A DNA stretch of 64,000 nucleotides from Plasmodiophora brassicae (GCA_039704465.1 JASFAU010000010.1:372001-436000); one strand, 5' to 3'; positions 11,210-21,744 are shown, counted from the first letter of the stretch. The notes: a model not told the origin generated them from the letters alone. Program-made: numbers and translations.

Positions 11210-12389
11210 TCACCATCTATGGCCGGACCATGTCAACGCATTGGACAAGCCGCGTTTGATGAGTCGAGGGAAAACGCCACGAAAGAGCCCTTTCGGTCCC
11301 TCTTCATGGACGACGCGCAGGAATGTCCCCCAAACTCCCGAGGCGTAATTCGACTCGCGAATTTGTATTCTAGTGCGCAGGACGTCCATTGCTGAGAGCC
11401 ACACGATCAGCGTGTCGGATCATACAGGCACCTATGCGATGCACGGACGATGGGTGATTACTGTTCCAGTAGTACCGGAAATCATGCCCGTCAACAGCGA
11501 CACAGCGATGGACGATTCGATACGTTCTGGACGAGAGACTGTCAGAAACAGCTGTGACGCGATGAGGAGCCGCGAAACGCACCTTGAAACATTGGTTTAA
11601 CCTGAGTATAGATCAAGACATTCACTGACGAGTAAGGAACGTCGCGAACAAGGGTTGGCAACAGTCCAGAATACAGACCGCGTACGCCTTCAGCCCGTTG
11701 GATACTACGTAGCGCGTCCACAAGGCCTGTGTAGTGATCTGCAACGGCGCCCTCGAACCGAGTCTTCACCAGAGTTAGCGGGCTTAAAAGTGTCGCCGTG
11801 AACAGTCTAGAGAAACCACCGGCAAATGCAGCACTCTTCAGTGGCCAGTTAGATCAAGGTCACCACCACACATCGCAGGCACGAGAAACGGGGCGTTTCG
11901 CACCTCTTTCGTGGCCTTCCCACGTTCGTCTTTGACCAGAAGGGCATTAAGCATTCCGAAGTAGAAGCCTGGATATAATTTCAGATCCGGAGCATCCATG
12001 CGCTAATGGGCCACGAACCTGCTCCAAGTGCGACTCGTACAACGGACGGCCCAACTCCCCGCCACAGCCTTCCAGTCCCGAATCAGTAACCGCAGTCGTT
12101 ACAATAGGGAGCACGAGCGTCGTACGCCGTTATGCCTCTTTCTTTGACAATTTGGGTTGCAGCGTCAAACGATCGCGAATACGCGGGTACTCTGAGACCT
12201 TCCGACCGGAACGTGCCGATCACCGTGGTCTTGACGACGTCGAGCGGCTAAACGCAACGCCCCGTGAGCGCGGGCAAACGAACGTGGGCAGCGCCCCCTT
12301 AGAACCTGAAGGACAGCGGCAGCAACCACCCCGCTGGAGCATCCGGCGAGAACGTGGACGACAGCGCCGCCTCGCGCATCGCCAGCCAT
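11210..12389 (-). CDS. Mitochondrial carrier, SLC25A38/Hem25-like (glycine transporter)
   Basis: Seven exons: 12389-12306, 12247-12126, 12068-12019, 11968-11904, 11835-11583, 11538-11449, 11391-11210 (281 residues, typical for SLC25). Each third has a carrier signature at the odd-numbered helix: PLDVVKT (first), LSPLTLVKTRFEG (second) and THPMDVLRTRIQ (third). The Pro of the third motif is created exactly by the 11448/11392 splice, which supports the model. Motifs EGVRGLYSGLLPTLVRDVPYS and KGLFRGVFPRLIKRGLS match the Hem25/SLC25A38 clade, which brings glycine into mitochondria for haem synthesis. Location would be the inner membrane. The extreme C-terminus (ALTWSGHRW) differs from the usual ALTW-xxYE, so a missed last exon is possible. 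Confidence 0.9.
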
Positions 12390-12485
12390 AGCAGGGCACC
12401 GATGCGACTACTGCGTAGCACGCCGACAACCAGTAGATACCATGAACGAAGACCAAACCGCTGTTTCTATCCTCGACTTTATGGG

Positions 12486-13977
12486 TTACGATTGCGATCG
12501 TATTTGCAGGCCTTCAACGAGAACCTGTCGGATGGCCCTCTGTAGCTCGCGCCGATCGACGTCGTATTGGCCGCTGAGGTAGGAGACGCGCCGATAGGGT
12601 CGCTGGATCCACATCGCCATATTATGGTATACGTGCTGGACGCTGCGGATGGGCAGAACGACCTCGGTCTTCAGCTCCACGAGCCCGGCACCTTCGGCTA
12701 GCCATAGAACGTGGGTCAACCCGGCCCCGTGAGTGCCAACCAGGACATGGCTGCCACGAGCTTGACGAACTTGTTCGATGGTGCTCATGGATGCGAAATC
12801 CAAAGACGTTGCCTGGATTGTACGTCCTGAAGCAACGTTACTGGATGGCATCATTTCGGTCAGGAATGCCGTAATTACCATCGATCGGCGGCATGTCGTT
12901 GATAATGTCGACGATCTCGGATTCCTGATCGACTGACATTGCCCGCCCACCATACGATGACTTAGGTCGTCGCGCGATGAACGTGATAATGAAGGGTCCC
13001 GAGGTCGGCGGCTGATGATCTGCCAGCTGAAAATGCCCCACAATACGTTGCGAGAAATCCTGCAGGAGCAGGTTTCCAGGGCTCTGCGTGCAGGGCGAGA
13101 ACGGATACCAGGTATTCACCTGCACGACAGTCATTACATCAAGGGTAGTAGTGCACACGATCATGAATTTCGTACGAGAATGCTTCCGTGCCTGCCACTC
13201 ATGCCCAGGATAGCCTGACGAGCGCACACTGTTCCGTCGGCAGCTTGGAGCGCTTCAACCGGCACGATGTTTGGGAAAATGGCGCCCCAGAAGGTATCGA
13301 TTTCAGGGCGCTTTTTCGTCACCGAACCGTCTGCGACGATCACGTCGACTCCGGATGGGTCAAGGCCTGCAATAAGGATAGCCTGGAACGCGCCCAGCAG
13401 GCTTTCCATGGAGTGATACAGGTTCCAGTATTCATGTCGAGCGGCGAGAAGGATAGGGCGCTTGTGCCAGCGCCCGGAACACTTTTCAGCCAGTGTCGTG
13501 GCCGGCAGGGACTTTAGTGTCAGGAACTCGGCCGGTACAAGAGCCTGGTCATTGTTGAACTCGGTGATATCACAGGACAACTCCAACGTCGTGGGGCTTC
13601 TGGAAAGCAGCGATTCGATATCCAGCCCGACGTTGTAGAACTCCAGATGGGACTCCGTAGTGGTCGGATTCATAACGCCATGCATCGTTTTCGCAGTGGC
13701 AGAACTCATGCCACCAGGCGTGCAGATATCGAAAGGAGCCGTCCCGGTCCAGGTTCTGTGTACACTGATAAGTGGCCACCGCTGGGTATTTGATCATCGG
13801 GACGTCGTCGACCCACCGAAGGAACCCCCATCCCAGGGATGCATCGCAATTCGTGAATTGGTTGACCCACCGTTGCTGACGAACGAACGGGACGACAACG
13901 TCGCTCGTCATCACGACAAGGAAGAGCAAGCATGCAAAGGCCATCAATGCCAAGGCGGCAGCGTCCTGAGCCCGCAT
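12486..13977 (-). CDS. GT61-family glycosyltransferase, copy A (apparent frameshift)
   Basis: Type II membrane glycosyltransferase of the GT61/DUF563 group (relatives transfer GlcNAc or xylose in the ER/Golgi). Three exons parallel copy B: 13977-13176, 13119-12879, 12826-12486; introns of 56 and 52 bases. A membrane anchor follows the ATG (ALALMAFACLLFLVVMTSDVVV). The acceptor signature GTHGAGLTHVLWLAEGAGL is intact in exon 3. Aligned to copy B, exon 1 carries one extra base between about 13770 and 13850, so the reading frame changes between SLGWGFLRW and RTWTGTAPFDICTPGG. This could be a true frameshift, a sequence error, or a 31-base intron (GT at about 13816, AG at about 13786), which would keep frame but be shorter than any other intron here. 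Confidence 0.85.
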
Positions 13978-14303
13978 GGCTGGCGACCCAGACGGACAAT
14001 GCCCCCAGAAGGAACAGGCTGACCGCCGATGCTGCATCTGCCGAACCCTGGTCACGGCCGCGATGTCACTGCCAACGTCAACGGCTGCCGTTCACTGCGT
14101 GTCGGTCGGGCAACGAAAGCCCGGACGGCAACCCCAATAGCCGTTCTGGGGATGTGGTCCAATCGAAACAGGAGTAGGAATCCGCTTCACGAAACGATAC
14201 GATACGTGGTACAAATCCGTCGCCGGCGTCGTATTAGAGACCGTGTCAGATGGATGCAGGAGGATGACAGGAGGAAGAGGGTGTGATTGTGCTTACAGGT
14301 ACA
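13978..14303. other. Spacer between tandem GT61 genes
   Basis: 326 bases between the start of copy A and the stop of copy B. It should hold the copy B 3' end and the copy A promoter. Nothing else is recognisable; the open frames are short and lack family motifs. Confidence 0.5.
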
Positions 14304-15825
14304 TTATATTACTCCGCTATCGATACTTCTGTGCATGCCTTCGATAACAACGTGCCGTATGGCATCTTGAAGCTCGCGTCGATCAATGTCGTACTGACTG
14401 CTCAGGTATGATACGTGCCGGTATGGTCGTCGTGACCATACGGCCATATTGTGGAACACGTGCTGGACGCTGCGAAACGGCAGGACGATTTCCGTTTTCA
14501 GCTCGACCAGCCCGGCACCTTCTGCCAACCATAGGACATGGCTCAGACCAGCACCATGAGTGCCAATCAGCACATGACTGCCGCGAGCCGTCCGAACTTG
14601 ATCAGAAATGCTCAGGGCCGTGAACTCAACAGCGGCCGCGTGAAAAGGTCGTCCTGCAACAAGGAAACTTCAGTATCCCTGATGAATCTCACAGATGTCA
14701 GGCATTCGCCCATACCATTGACAGGTGGGGTATCGTTGATCACGTCGAGTATTTCGGACTCCGTTTCCATGGACATTGTCCGACCACCAAACGTGAAATT
14801 TGCATCGGGTCGTCGAGCAATAAACGTGACGATGAAAGGTCCCGAGGCGGGCGGGCGGTAATCAACCAGCTGGAAGTGCCTCAGGATACGCAACGAGAAA
14901 TCTTGCAGCAACAGATTTCCAGGACTCCGGGCGCATGGGGAGAACGGGTACCATGTATGCACCTGCGGAACGACGTTACCAATGTAGCGAATTGACGTTT
15001 GCGCATGGCTCATACAAGGATGCTTCCATGTCTGCCCGTCATGCCTAGAACGGCCCGGCGAGCACACAGCGTCGTGTTGATGTCAACCAGCGTCTTCATA
15101 GGTACCAGTCTCGGGAAAACAGCCTTCCACAACTCATCGATTCCAGGGCGTCTCGCTTTCAGTGACCCGTCAGCGATAATAACGTCGACTGTGGATGGAT
15201 CAAGATCCGCAATGTGGACCGCTTGGAACGCCCCAATAAGGCTTTCCAGCGAGTGATAGAGATTCCAGAATTCATGTCGAACGGCGAGCAGGATCGGTCG
15301 CTCGTGCCAGCGCCCATCGCACTGCTGACTCAGCATCCGGGTCGGCTTCCGCTTCAACGTCAGAAACTCATCCGGAACAAGAACCTGCTCGTTGCTAAGC
15401 CCCCCGATATTACAGGCCAAATCAAGATTGGTCGCCTTGTCAGAAAGAAGCGACTGAGTGTCCAGAGAGACATTATAGAATTCCAGATGCGACTCCGTCG
15501 TTGTTGGATACAAGATGCCGTGCACCGTCTTCGCGATGGCAGAACTCTCGCCCCCCGGCATGCAGATATTGGAGGGCGCCAACGATTTCCAGGTCCTACA
15601 AACTAATGAATACATCGGCACAGCCCAAAATCGTGCAGCGTCCGCGTCAACGCACCGAAGGAGGCCCCAGCCCAGCGTCGCGTCGCAGTCGCTAAACCGG
15701 TTCGCCCATCTCTGCTGCTGGACGAACGGCACAACGACGCTGCTGGCCAGCATGACGACCCATGTTAGGCATGCCGCGGCGAGCACGGCGACGAATTTGG
15801 CGCCGGCGACGCGGGCGCCGCGCAT
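14304..15825 (-). CDS. GT61-family glycosyltransferase, copy B
   Basis: Three exons: 15825-15016, 14962-14716, 14653-14304 (468 residues), introns of 53 and 62 bases. The start is the first ATG in the frame: a short basic N-terminus, then one membrane helix (AKFVAVLAAACLTWVVMLAS), i.e. a type II Golgi/ER topology. The lumenal part carries the GT61 signature GTHGAGLSHVLWLAEGAGL, preceded by RPxxHAAAVEFTALSIxDQV. Exon positions and phases are the same as in copy A, so the pair arose by tandem duplication after those introns existed. Which sugar is transferred cannot be told from sequence; GT61 relatives act on N-glycan cores, xylans and EGF repeats. Confidence 0.92.
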
Positions 15826-16204
15826 GTGGCTCAGAAGGGCGGCGGCGTGGCTTCTAAGGCGTGCCCAGTCCACAGCCCGCTAGTGTTATTACTATAGTCC
15901 TTCACGCCACGGTGACGGGCCGGAGTACCCTTGCAAAATTCTGTGACCGCCTGCTCTGCAATGTACGTATACTACCGTACAGACGGCATAGGTGGGTGTC
16001 CATAGGCCATACCGGTAGCCCATGTGTGACGTCCCGCGGTGAACAGAACGTTCGAAGTTGCATCCGCCGAGAAGCGACGTCTCCGCGGCAACCCGCTCGC
16101 AGATGCGAAAACGTAAAATGGATTAGGTAGCGGGGTGCGCGCAGATGATGCCGACGGCGGGCCCCTTCCCGAATTAGCAACTCGGTAAAGACGTTGGCTG
16201 CACG
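15826..16204. other. Divergent intergenic region
   Basis: 379 bases between the start of GT61 copy B (minus) and the start of the small secreted protein (plus), so it probably contains both promoters. I see no clear motif and no supported gene. Confidence 0.5.
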
Positions 16205-16754
16205 ATGTTGGTGAACGTGATCTTGGTGACCTGCACGGTCAGCGTGTTTGTAACGTCCGCGCAGGCAGGTGGCGACGGTGACCTTGATCCGTGTAGTCCG
16301 ATCAGTGATGACGAGTACTACGAAAAGTTGATGCGACCAATGAGGCAATTACTCTGGTGACGACGTGAAGTGCGCAGCGCCCGCCATTCATAGGCCTTCA
16401 TAGTGCTTCGTACCACGCAGCCGATAACAACTTCCAGATTCGGAACGTGTGGTCCAGATTGAGGACGTCGCCACTGACGGTCTGTTGGTGCAGATCCAGC
16501 GTGTCGCCACCGCGTCCTCCCTTCTCCGCTTTCGATGACTTGACGGTTACAACGAACTTGTACCGGGCACTGGGTATCTACGAAGATACATACGCTGTAC
16601 AGGTTCCTGGGACGCAAGGCAACTCCTATTCCACCGTCTTCTTCTGCAGATGGCGCACGCCACCATGCCGAGGTCCACGGAGCGGACCAGCATTGCGCTG
16701 ACGTGCCAGCCTTCAAACAACCGGCCATGCTTCGACGCCTTCGACCTCGGTTGA
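16205..16754 (+). CDS. Small predicted secreted protein, 6 cysteines
   Basis: Three exons: 16205-16356, 16404-16602, 16650-16754; both introns are 47 bases with GT-AG ends and the spliced frame is open for 151 residues. Residues 1-21 form a classic signal peptide (MLVNVILVTCTVSVFVTSAQA), cleavage likely after AQA. The mature part of about 130 residues has six cysteines (DPC, LLC, VCWC, LTCQ, RPCF), enough for three disulfides, and no transmembrane segment. I recognise no domain. If the organism is a pathogen, a secreted effector is one reading, but a lumenal or wall protein fits equally. The gene sits between the GT61 pair and a surface deacetylase-like protein. Confidence 0.7.
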
Positions 16755-16916
16755 TTTGCCGCATTGCAAGCTAAACAACAGCTGGAACAACAACGAATCC
16801 GTGATTACATGGTCGCATAGGTATATTATACAGCCCGGAACGATAACATCCGTGTTCCTGTCGCGGCAAATAGCCATGGTGGCGACAAGGTGGCGACGTT
16901 TTCAGGGTATATCGCG

Positions 16917-17377
16917 TTAATGACTGTTATCATTCTCAAATGAAGCGAACGAGCAGCCAGAGTGGCTTTCGCCTGTCATGGATGTTACCGAGAGCAGGTC
17001 CAAGCTGAATGGCTCTTCGACCACTTCACGCAGGGCGCCAATAGTCGCATGCAGGAGTCTGCCACAAGCAGTTCCGCTGGCAGCGCGTGCCATATCAGCT
17101 GACGGTTGCGTGCAACAAAGGAATCATCCAGTCGGCGAAGGCTACCTCCAGAGCCACCTGCCACGTCAGGTGGAAATCTGTCAGCAATACGGATACAGGT
17201 AGCATATCCGAACTGCGACGTTCGAATGTGCTCCCTACATTTCTGATCTTGAGGTATGGTGTTTAGGCGGCACTGTGGAAATTGTTGTCGTGGTGAAAAT
17301 CTATGTAGATATGCAAATTTCTGGCACCTGATCTCAGGGAAGGACCTCATTCCGTCCAGGTCCACCTCGCTCGGCAC
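16917..17377 (-). CDS. Small hypothetical protein, 5' end unresolved
   Basis: The last two exons are well supported: ...-17146 and 17098-16917, separated by a 47-base GT-AG intron, phase 1, keeping one frame open through RIADRFPPDVAGGSGADM and on to LREVVEEPFSLDLLSV and TAA at 16917. Upstream the frame stays open to about 17377 with a possible further intron, but I could not choose a start codon. No family is recognised. The 5' end may overlap the leader of the divergent deacetylase-like gene. Confidence 0.45.
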
Positions 17378-17512
17378 TGGGTGAACGTGGTGAACGGTAG
17401 TCCATGTGTGTCATATTCAGATGGCGGTGACGCAATGGAACTGGGCGCGTGCCAAGAGGGCCCTGTCATCCCGACAGTAGACAGAAAGCGTGGCGAGAGG
17501 GCGACGCGGGCC

Positions 17513-19078
17513 ATGGCTCGGGCCGTTCGCCCGTTGTGGGCGTCGTTAGCCATTGCATTGGCAATAGCCATAGCCGTAGCAGACGATCGGGTGCTAATCG
17601 CACCCGATTGTGTTGCCGACAATGTCGCCGCCTTTGCGGCGCTGACGATCAACGGTGGGCCCAGTGACCAGACAAAGGGCATTCTCCAAGAGCTCAAAAA
17701 TGCCAACGCCAAAGCAGTATTCTTCTTCGACCGGAAAGGCATGTCGTCACCCAAATACGACGATGTCGTGAAGAGCGCTGCGAACGATGGACACATCGTG
17801 GCTTGCCGTGCCGACCATGAGGAACAGGCCGCATGCCAACAGCAGATTGAAAGCATAACGGGGAAACGCCCACGATACCGACGCCCTGTCGGCACAGCCG
17901 ACGGGGCGTCGTTTTCCGTTGAAACCAGAACGGCCAGCGAGGCGAACCAGACCATCATCTTGTGGAACCTGGATCTGTCACAGTACCCGAGCACGGCGAC
18001 CGCGTCCGATGCCGTATTGGAGGCGTTCAGGAATCGCTACTTCTCAGTCGACGGCACTCTGGCGCGCAACGGGTCGTTCATCATCGTTCTCGACAACAAC
18101 CAGGATCTGCTGGCGACGTTCCAGATCCAGGGCGGCAACAAAGGTCCACGTACGATCGTCTCAGCCATCTCCTACTATGCGGCGATGATGGATTTCCACA
18201 TTGTCGACATGCAGACGTGCACCGGCGAATACCCATGGCTGGCGTCGGTACCTGCCGGGAGAACCGGCGCCAACAGTCCATCCAGTTCCGACGTATCCTC
18301 ATGGTCTACATGGGCCATCGTCGTCGGCGTCATTCTCGGCTTCATGATCCTCGCTTGTGTCCTGTACGGGCGAGCGCGATCGAGGTTGCACAAGAACGCG
18401 CAGCGCCAGCGTGATAATCTGGAGGCGATGCATGACGAGACCGTGTTTGTGGCGGGTGATCGAGGGGATTTCGAGCAGAGCGTGCCGGACGGGGACTCGG
18501 ACAGTGCTGTGGGGATCCATCAGGCCACGATTCGGCCCGATCGGAAGAAGCGCCGGCCGACGCGCAAGAAGGATTTCCGCGATCTGCCACATTACGAGAT
18601 CGCCGTCGACCCACATGGCAGGCGGCGAGCGTCCAGTCGGCGTGCCACCACTGGGAACATTGGCAATCGAACGGGATCGAAAACGAAACCGGCGAACCGC
18701 CCCGCGCGCGTGTTTGACGACGATGACGACAACGACAACCAGCTGGCAGTGCGGCCGAAGCGCATGCATCGTCGCCCTGTGACGTTTGATTTTTCGACAT
18801 CGCCGGTAGCGAGACGAAAGACGGGCAGGGACGCCGTTCAGCTTCCGTTCCAGCCATTCGATTACGGAAGCGGCGCTGCGCACCCGGCTTCGCCTGGACC
18901 GGAACCGCAGCCGTCCGGCTGGACCGCGAGATGGAGAGCGGCAACGCGACGGATGCCGACAGGTGATTCGGTTAACGACGACAGCAACCTCGACGCTGAC
19001 TTTGAGGAACCCGACTTCACGCCGGGACCGGTGACGTCCGTCGTCTTCAAGAACGATCTCAGCAACAGGCTTCCGTAG
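17513..19078 (+). CDS. Polysaccharide-deacetylase-like (NodB) type I membrane protein, degenerate active site
   Basis: Single exon, 521 residues. The ATG at 17513 directly precedes a signal peptide (LWASLAIALAIAIAVA); an upstream in-frame ATG at 17435 would bury it. Residues about 45-240 resemble a NodB/CE4 chitin-deacetylase fold: ALTINGGPS where TFDDGP is expected, GHIVACRADHEEQ where HSxxH is expected, then RYRRPVGTADG and a hydrophobic IILWNLDLS strand. The metal-binding Asp and His residues are missing, so deacetylase activity is unlikely. A membrane helix follows at about 262-285 (WAIVVGVILGFMILACVLYG), then a 235-residue cytoplasmic tail rich in Arg, Asp and Ser. This suggests a surface or spore-wall protein that binds rather than modifies polysaccharide (inference). 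Confidence 0.75.
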   Translation: MARAVRPLWASLAIALAIAIAVADDRVLIAPDCVADNVAAFAALTINGGPSDQTKGILQELKNANAKAVFFFDRKGMSSPKYDDVVKSAANDGHIVACRADHEEQAACQQQIESITGKRPRYRRPVGTADGASFSVETRTASEANQTIILWNLDLSQYPSTATASDAVLEAFRNRYFSVDGTLARNGSFIIVLDNNQDLLATFQIQGGNKGPRTIVSAISYYAAMMDFHIVDMQTCTGEYPWLASVPAGRTGANSPSSSDVSSWSTWAIVVGVILGFMILACVLYGRARSRLHKNAQRQRDNLEAMHDETVFVAGDRGDFEQSVPDGDSDSAVGIHQATIRPDRKKRRPTRKKDFRDLPHYEIAVDPHGRRRASSRRATTGNIGNRTGSKTKPANRPARVFDDDDDNDNQLAVRPKRMHRRPVTFDFSTSPVARRKTGRDAVQLPFQPFDYGSGAAHPASPGPEPQPSGWTARWRAATRRMPTGDSVNDDSNLDADFEEPDFTPGPVTSVVFKNDLSNRLP

Positions 19079-19661
19079 GGTTCACACGAATGACTCGTTG
19101 CCGACATTGGCTGATTTGTGTTTGTGGCAGGCCGAACTGGACCGAACATGTCGACCCGGGTTCGGGACACACCTACTTCTGGAACAGCCTGACGAATGCG
19201 TCCACGTGGAACCGGCCAACGAGATAACCCCGTTTCGGTTGCTGTCAATATTATTCGGCAACACCGTCGCATTCATACACTGTGCCAGACTTCTGTACAC
19301 AATGGTTATCCGCACGCACCCAGGTCACATACGAGTCGGAGCTGGACTACGTACCTACGTACCGGTGCGTGCACGTTCAGTCACGCGACGAAAATTGCGT
19401 GATGGGCAGCGGCACGACGTCGTGACGACCAAAAAAATCGTCGCGGCTCACTTCGCGCGAGGTGGATTCTCTCTCGGCGCATCCGGTCGTGCCCGCTATG
19501 ACGACGCCGTCATGCATCACGGTCCAGTACGGGTCAGTGACCTGCAAGTTCGTGCTTCCGTCCACCGGGGCCGCTCTTGAAGACGTCGGTGCCTGCGTGC
19601 GGCTGTAGTTGTACATCGATGTGCTGAGAAGGCGATTGCGCAGTTGATCAAACGGGAGTTC
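19079..19661. other. Intergenic with unresolved minus-strand cysteine-containing frames
   Basis: 583 bases with no gene I can assemble. On the minus strand, fragments in different frames look protein-like (TWVRADNHCVQKSGTVYECDG near 19280-19350; LQVTDPYWTVMHDGVVIAG near 19490-19550; KPTCTCDPSM near 19690), and a small secreted protein split by introns is possible. No consistent set of GT-AG junctions links them. The first PRMT exon overlaps the last fragment on the other strand, so at least one reading is wrong. Confidence 0.35.
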
Positions 19662-21384
19662 ATGCTTGGGTCACAGGTGCAGGTCGGCTTGACGGTTCCG
19701 AATGTCGCGTCGTCCCAGAAGATGCCCGGCCTAGAAGGCATTCAGGTTGTTCAGGATCAAACTGTAAATGCTGGAGTTGGATGCTAATGTTGTTGTTAGG
19801 ATTCTCGAGAAAACGACGTCGCCGCATCGCGAGATGTCATTGTCCCCCTCGACATTCCCGTTCTGAAAGAGCTTCCCCCCGAAAATGTGTTTACTGTTCG
19901 TGTTTATCCATCAGCAAAGGATAGCATCCACTCGGTGACAAGCTCGTCCTATCGGTTCTCGAGCTCGAAGTTTATGCTGGTTCCAGGGCGAATCACCTGT
20001 GCAAGTTATTGCCCAGTACGACTTCAAAGGCCAGAACGAATCTGAGCTGTCGTTCTCTGCCGGTGACGTAATTGTCCTTGAGTATCAGTATTCCAAGGTC
20101 TGTATTGCCACATGCCGGTTGAACAGTGGCTAATAAGGTAAGGCTTTAGGATTGGGCGAAAGGCCACCTTGCCGCAAAACCCGCGGAATCGGGTTTCTTT
20201 CCGTCGAACTACGTCTTCGGGCTGCCTCCTTTCTCTGATAACGGGCCTGAAGTCGCAACTCTATCGAATTGCAACTTTCAGGATGACGAGTATTTCGAAG
20301 GGTATGCCAACCTTAACATTCACCTAGAGATGCTGCAGGTACGTCGCAATGGCTGACTGCCGCTCTTTGGGCGTGTCTGACAGCATTGCTTGCAGGATAA
20401 GTCCCGGACGCTTGCTTACAAGAAGGCTGTCGAACTGGCATCCGGGTTTATCAAGGGAAGGATCGTTCTTGATATTGGGTGTGGGTCGGGTGTGCTTTCT
20501 ATCTTCTGTGCAAATGCCGGGGCTGCTCATGTGTATGCCGTTGACGCGTCATCGGTTATTGAGCACGCTCGGATTGTTGTTAACGAGAACGATTTGTCCG
20601 ATCGTATCACTCTCCTTAAAGGTCAGGGTCATTGTCACTTGATGTCACCGTTTGCCTCATCCAGTTTCTAGGTAAAATCGAGGACATCACTCTACCTGTC
20701 GAGAAAGTCGACGTAATCATATCGGAATGGATGGGTACGCTCTTGATCTGCGAGTCGATGATTGCGTCTGTGCTGTCTGCGCGTCAACGCTATCTAGCGC
20801 CAGGGGGGTTGATGATGCCAAACATTGGCAACATCCGTCTGGCTCCTATCGACATCAGCGACTTTTATGACAGCAAGATCGCTTTCTGGGACGACGTCTA
20901 TGGCATCAAGATGTCCGGCCTGAAGGCCAAGGCCATGAGCGACTTCTTTTCCAAGCCAATCTTTGATCGCATTATTCAGCCCGGGGAATGCCTGGCCGAT
21001 GATGTTGTTACTCAAACTGTCGACATGACGACCGCCGACGTGGAATCGTTGGAGAGAATGCGCAGCTCGTTTTCCTTCTCCATTGCAAAGTCGGGGACGC
21101 TTCACGGATTCGGTGGGTGGTTTGACTGTCAGTTTCAAGCGGACCCGAAGTCGAAGACCCCATTTGTGCTACTGTCGACTTCTCCGTTCGACACTCCGAC
21201 GCATTGGCGACAAGTCACGTTTGTATTGGCGAACCCTCTTGCCGTCAGCGAGGGTGACATCGTTCAAGGGCACATTGAGATTCGCCGGCAGGCATTCTGG
21301 CGACGTCACTTCGAGGTCGAGCTGACGTTCAAAGTTGGCGAAGAACGGGAGGAGACGACTCAGGTGTTCCCGCTGTGGCGTTAG
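19662..21384 (+). CDS. SH3-domain protein arginine methyltransferase (PRMT2-like)
   Basis: Six exons: 19662-19745, 19800-19934, 19987-20097, 20150-20338, 20396-20621, 20672-21384; introns of 50-57 bases. An SH3 domain spans exons 3-4 (VIAQYDFKGQNESELSFSAGD, then DWAKGHL, GFFPSNYV). The PRMT core follows: motif I VLDIGCGSGVLSIFCANAGA, post-I VYAVDAS, the double-E loop SEWMGTLLICE, and the THW loop DTPTHWRQVTF. All class I PRMT catalytic motifs are intact. It would transfer methyl groups from S-adenosylmethionine to arginine in RNA-binding proteins or histones. The SH3-PRMT order is that of animal PRMT2. The first two exons are the least certain; the start is the first ATG in the frame-consistent 5' exon. 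Confidence 0.9.
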
Positions 21385-21744
21385 CTAGCCCGTGGTCCCC
21401 TTGACGATTTCGCTATACACGTCTCGCATGCGTTTAAGGCTCAAAACACTGGGATAGTGTCGCAGAGAGGCGTCTTTTATGGAAGCGGCCTGGAACTCCA
21501 TCCTGCAAATGAGTACCGGTACATGGGTCTGCTGGTGGCTGCCGCCACCGCAAGTGTTCACGCTCGAACCGCTCTGCAGTTTTGGCCCGATTCCCAGAAG
21601 GCGGGTCGGCTTGCGCCGCTGCGCGTCCAAGGTGTGTTAACGCTATCTCTGTCGAGATTCGTATTTGCTCCCTGTCGGTCCGTTGTCAATCGTTTCCGAC
21701 AACGGATGTGACCTCAGAGAGATCCAATGCTCTCTGTCGTTCAT
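21385..21744 (-). CDS. Small hypothetical protein (78 residues)
   Basis: Three exons: 21744-21713, 21648-21562, 21502-21385, introns of 64 and 59 bases with good GT and polypyrimidine-AG ends; the spliced frame is continuous from ATG to TAG. The product is basic, has one cysteine, and lacks a signal peptide or membrane segment. Its C-terminus (DASLRHYPSVLSLKRMRDVY) is probably helical. I do not recognise it. It is tail-to-tail with the PRMT gene, whose stop it meets at 21384/21385. Another reading frame of exon 2 is also open, so the exon phase needs transcript support. Confidence 0.45.

Noticed and set aside
18299..18944. Overlapping minus-strand frames of about 200 codons inside the deacetylase-like gene
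   Set aside because: Arg/Ser-rich composition shadows of the charged tail; no motifs and no splice logic.
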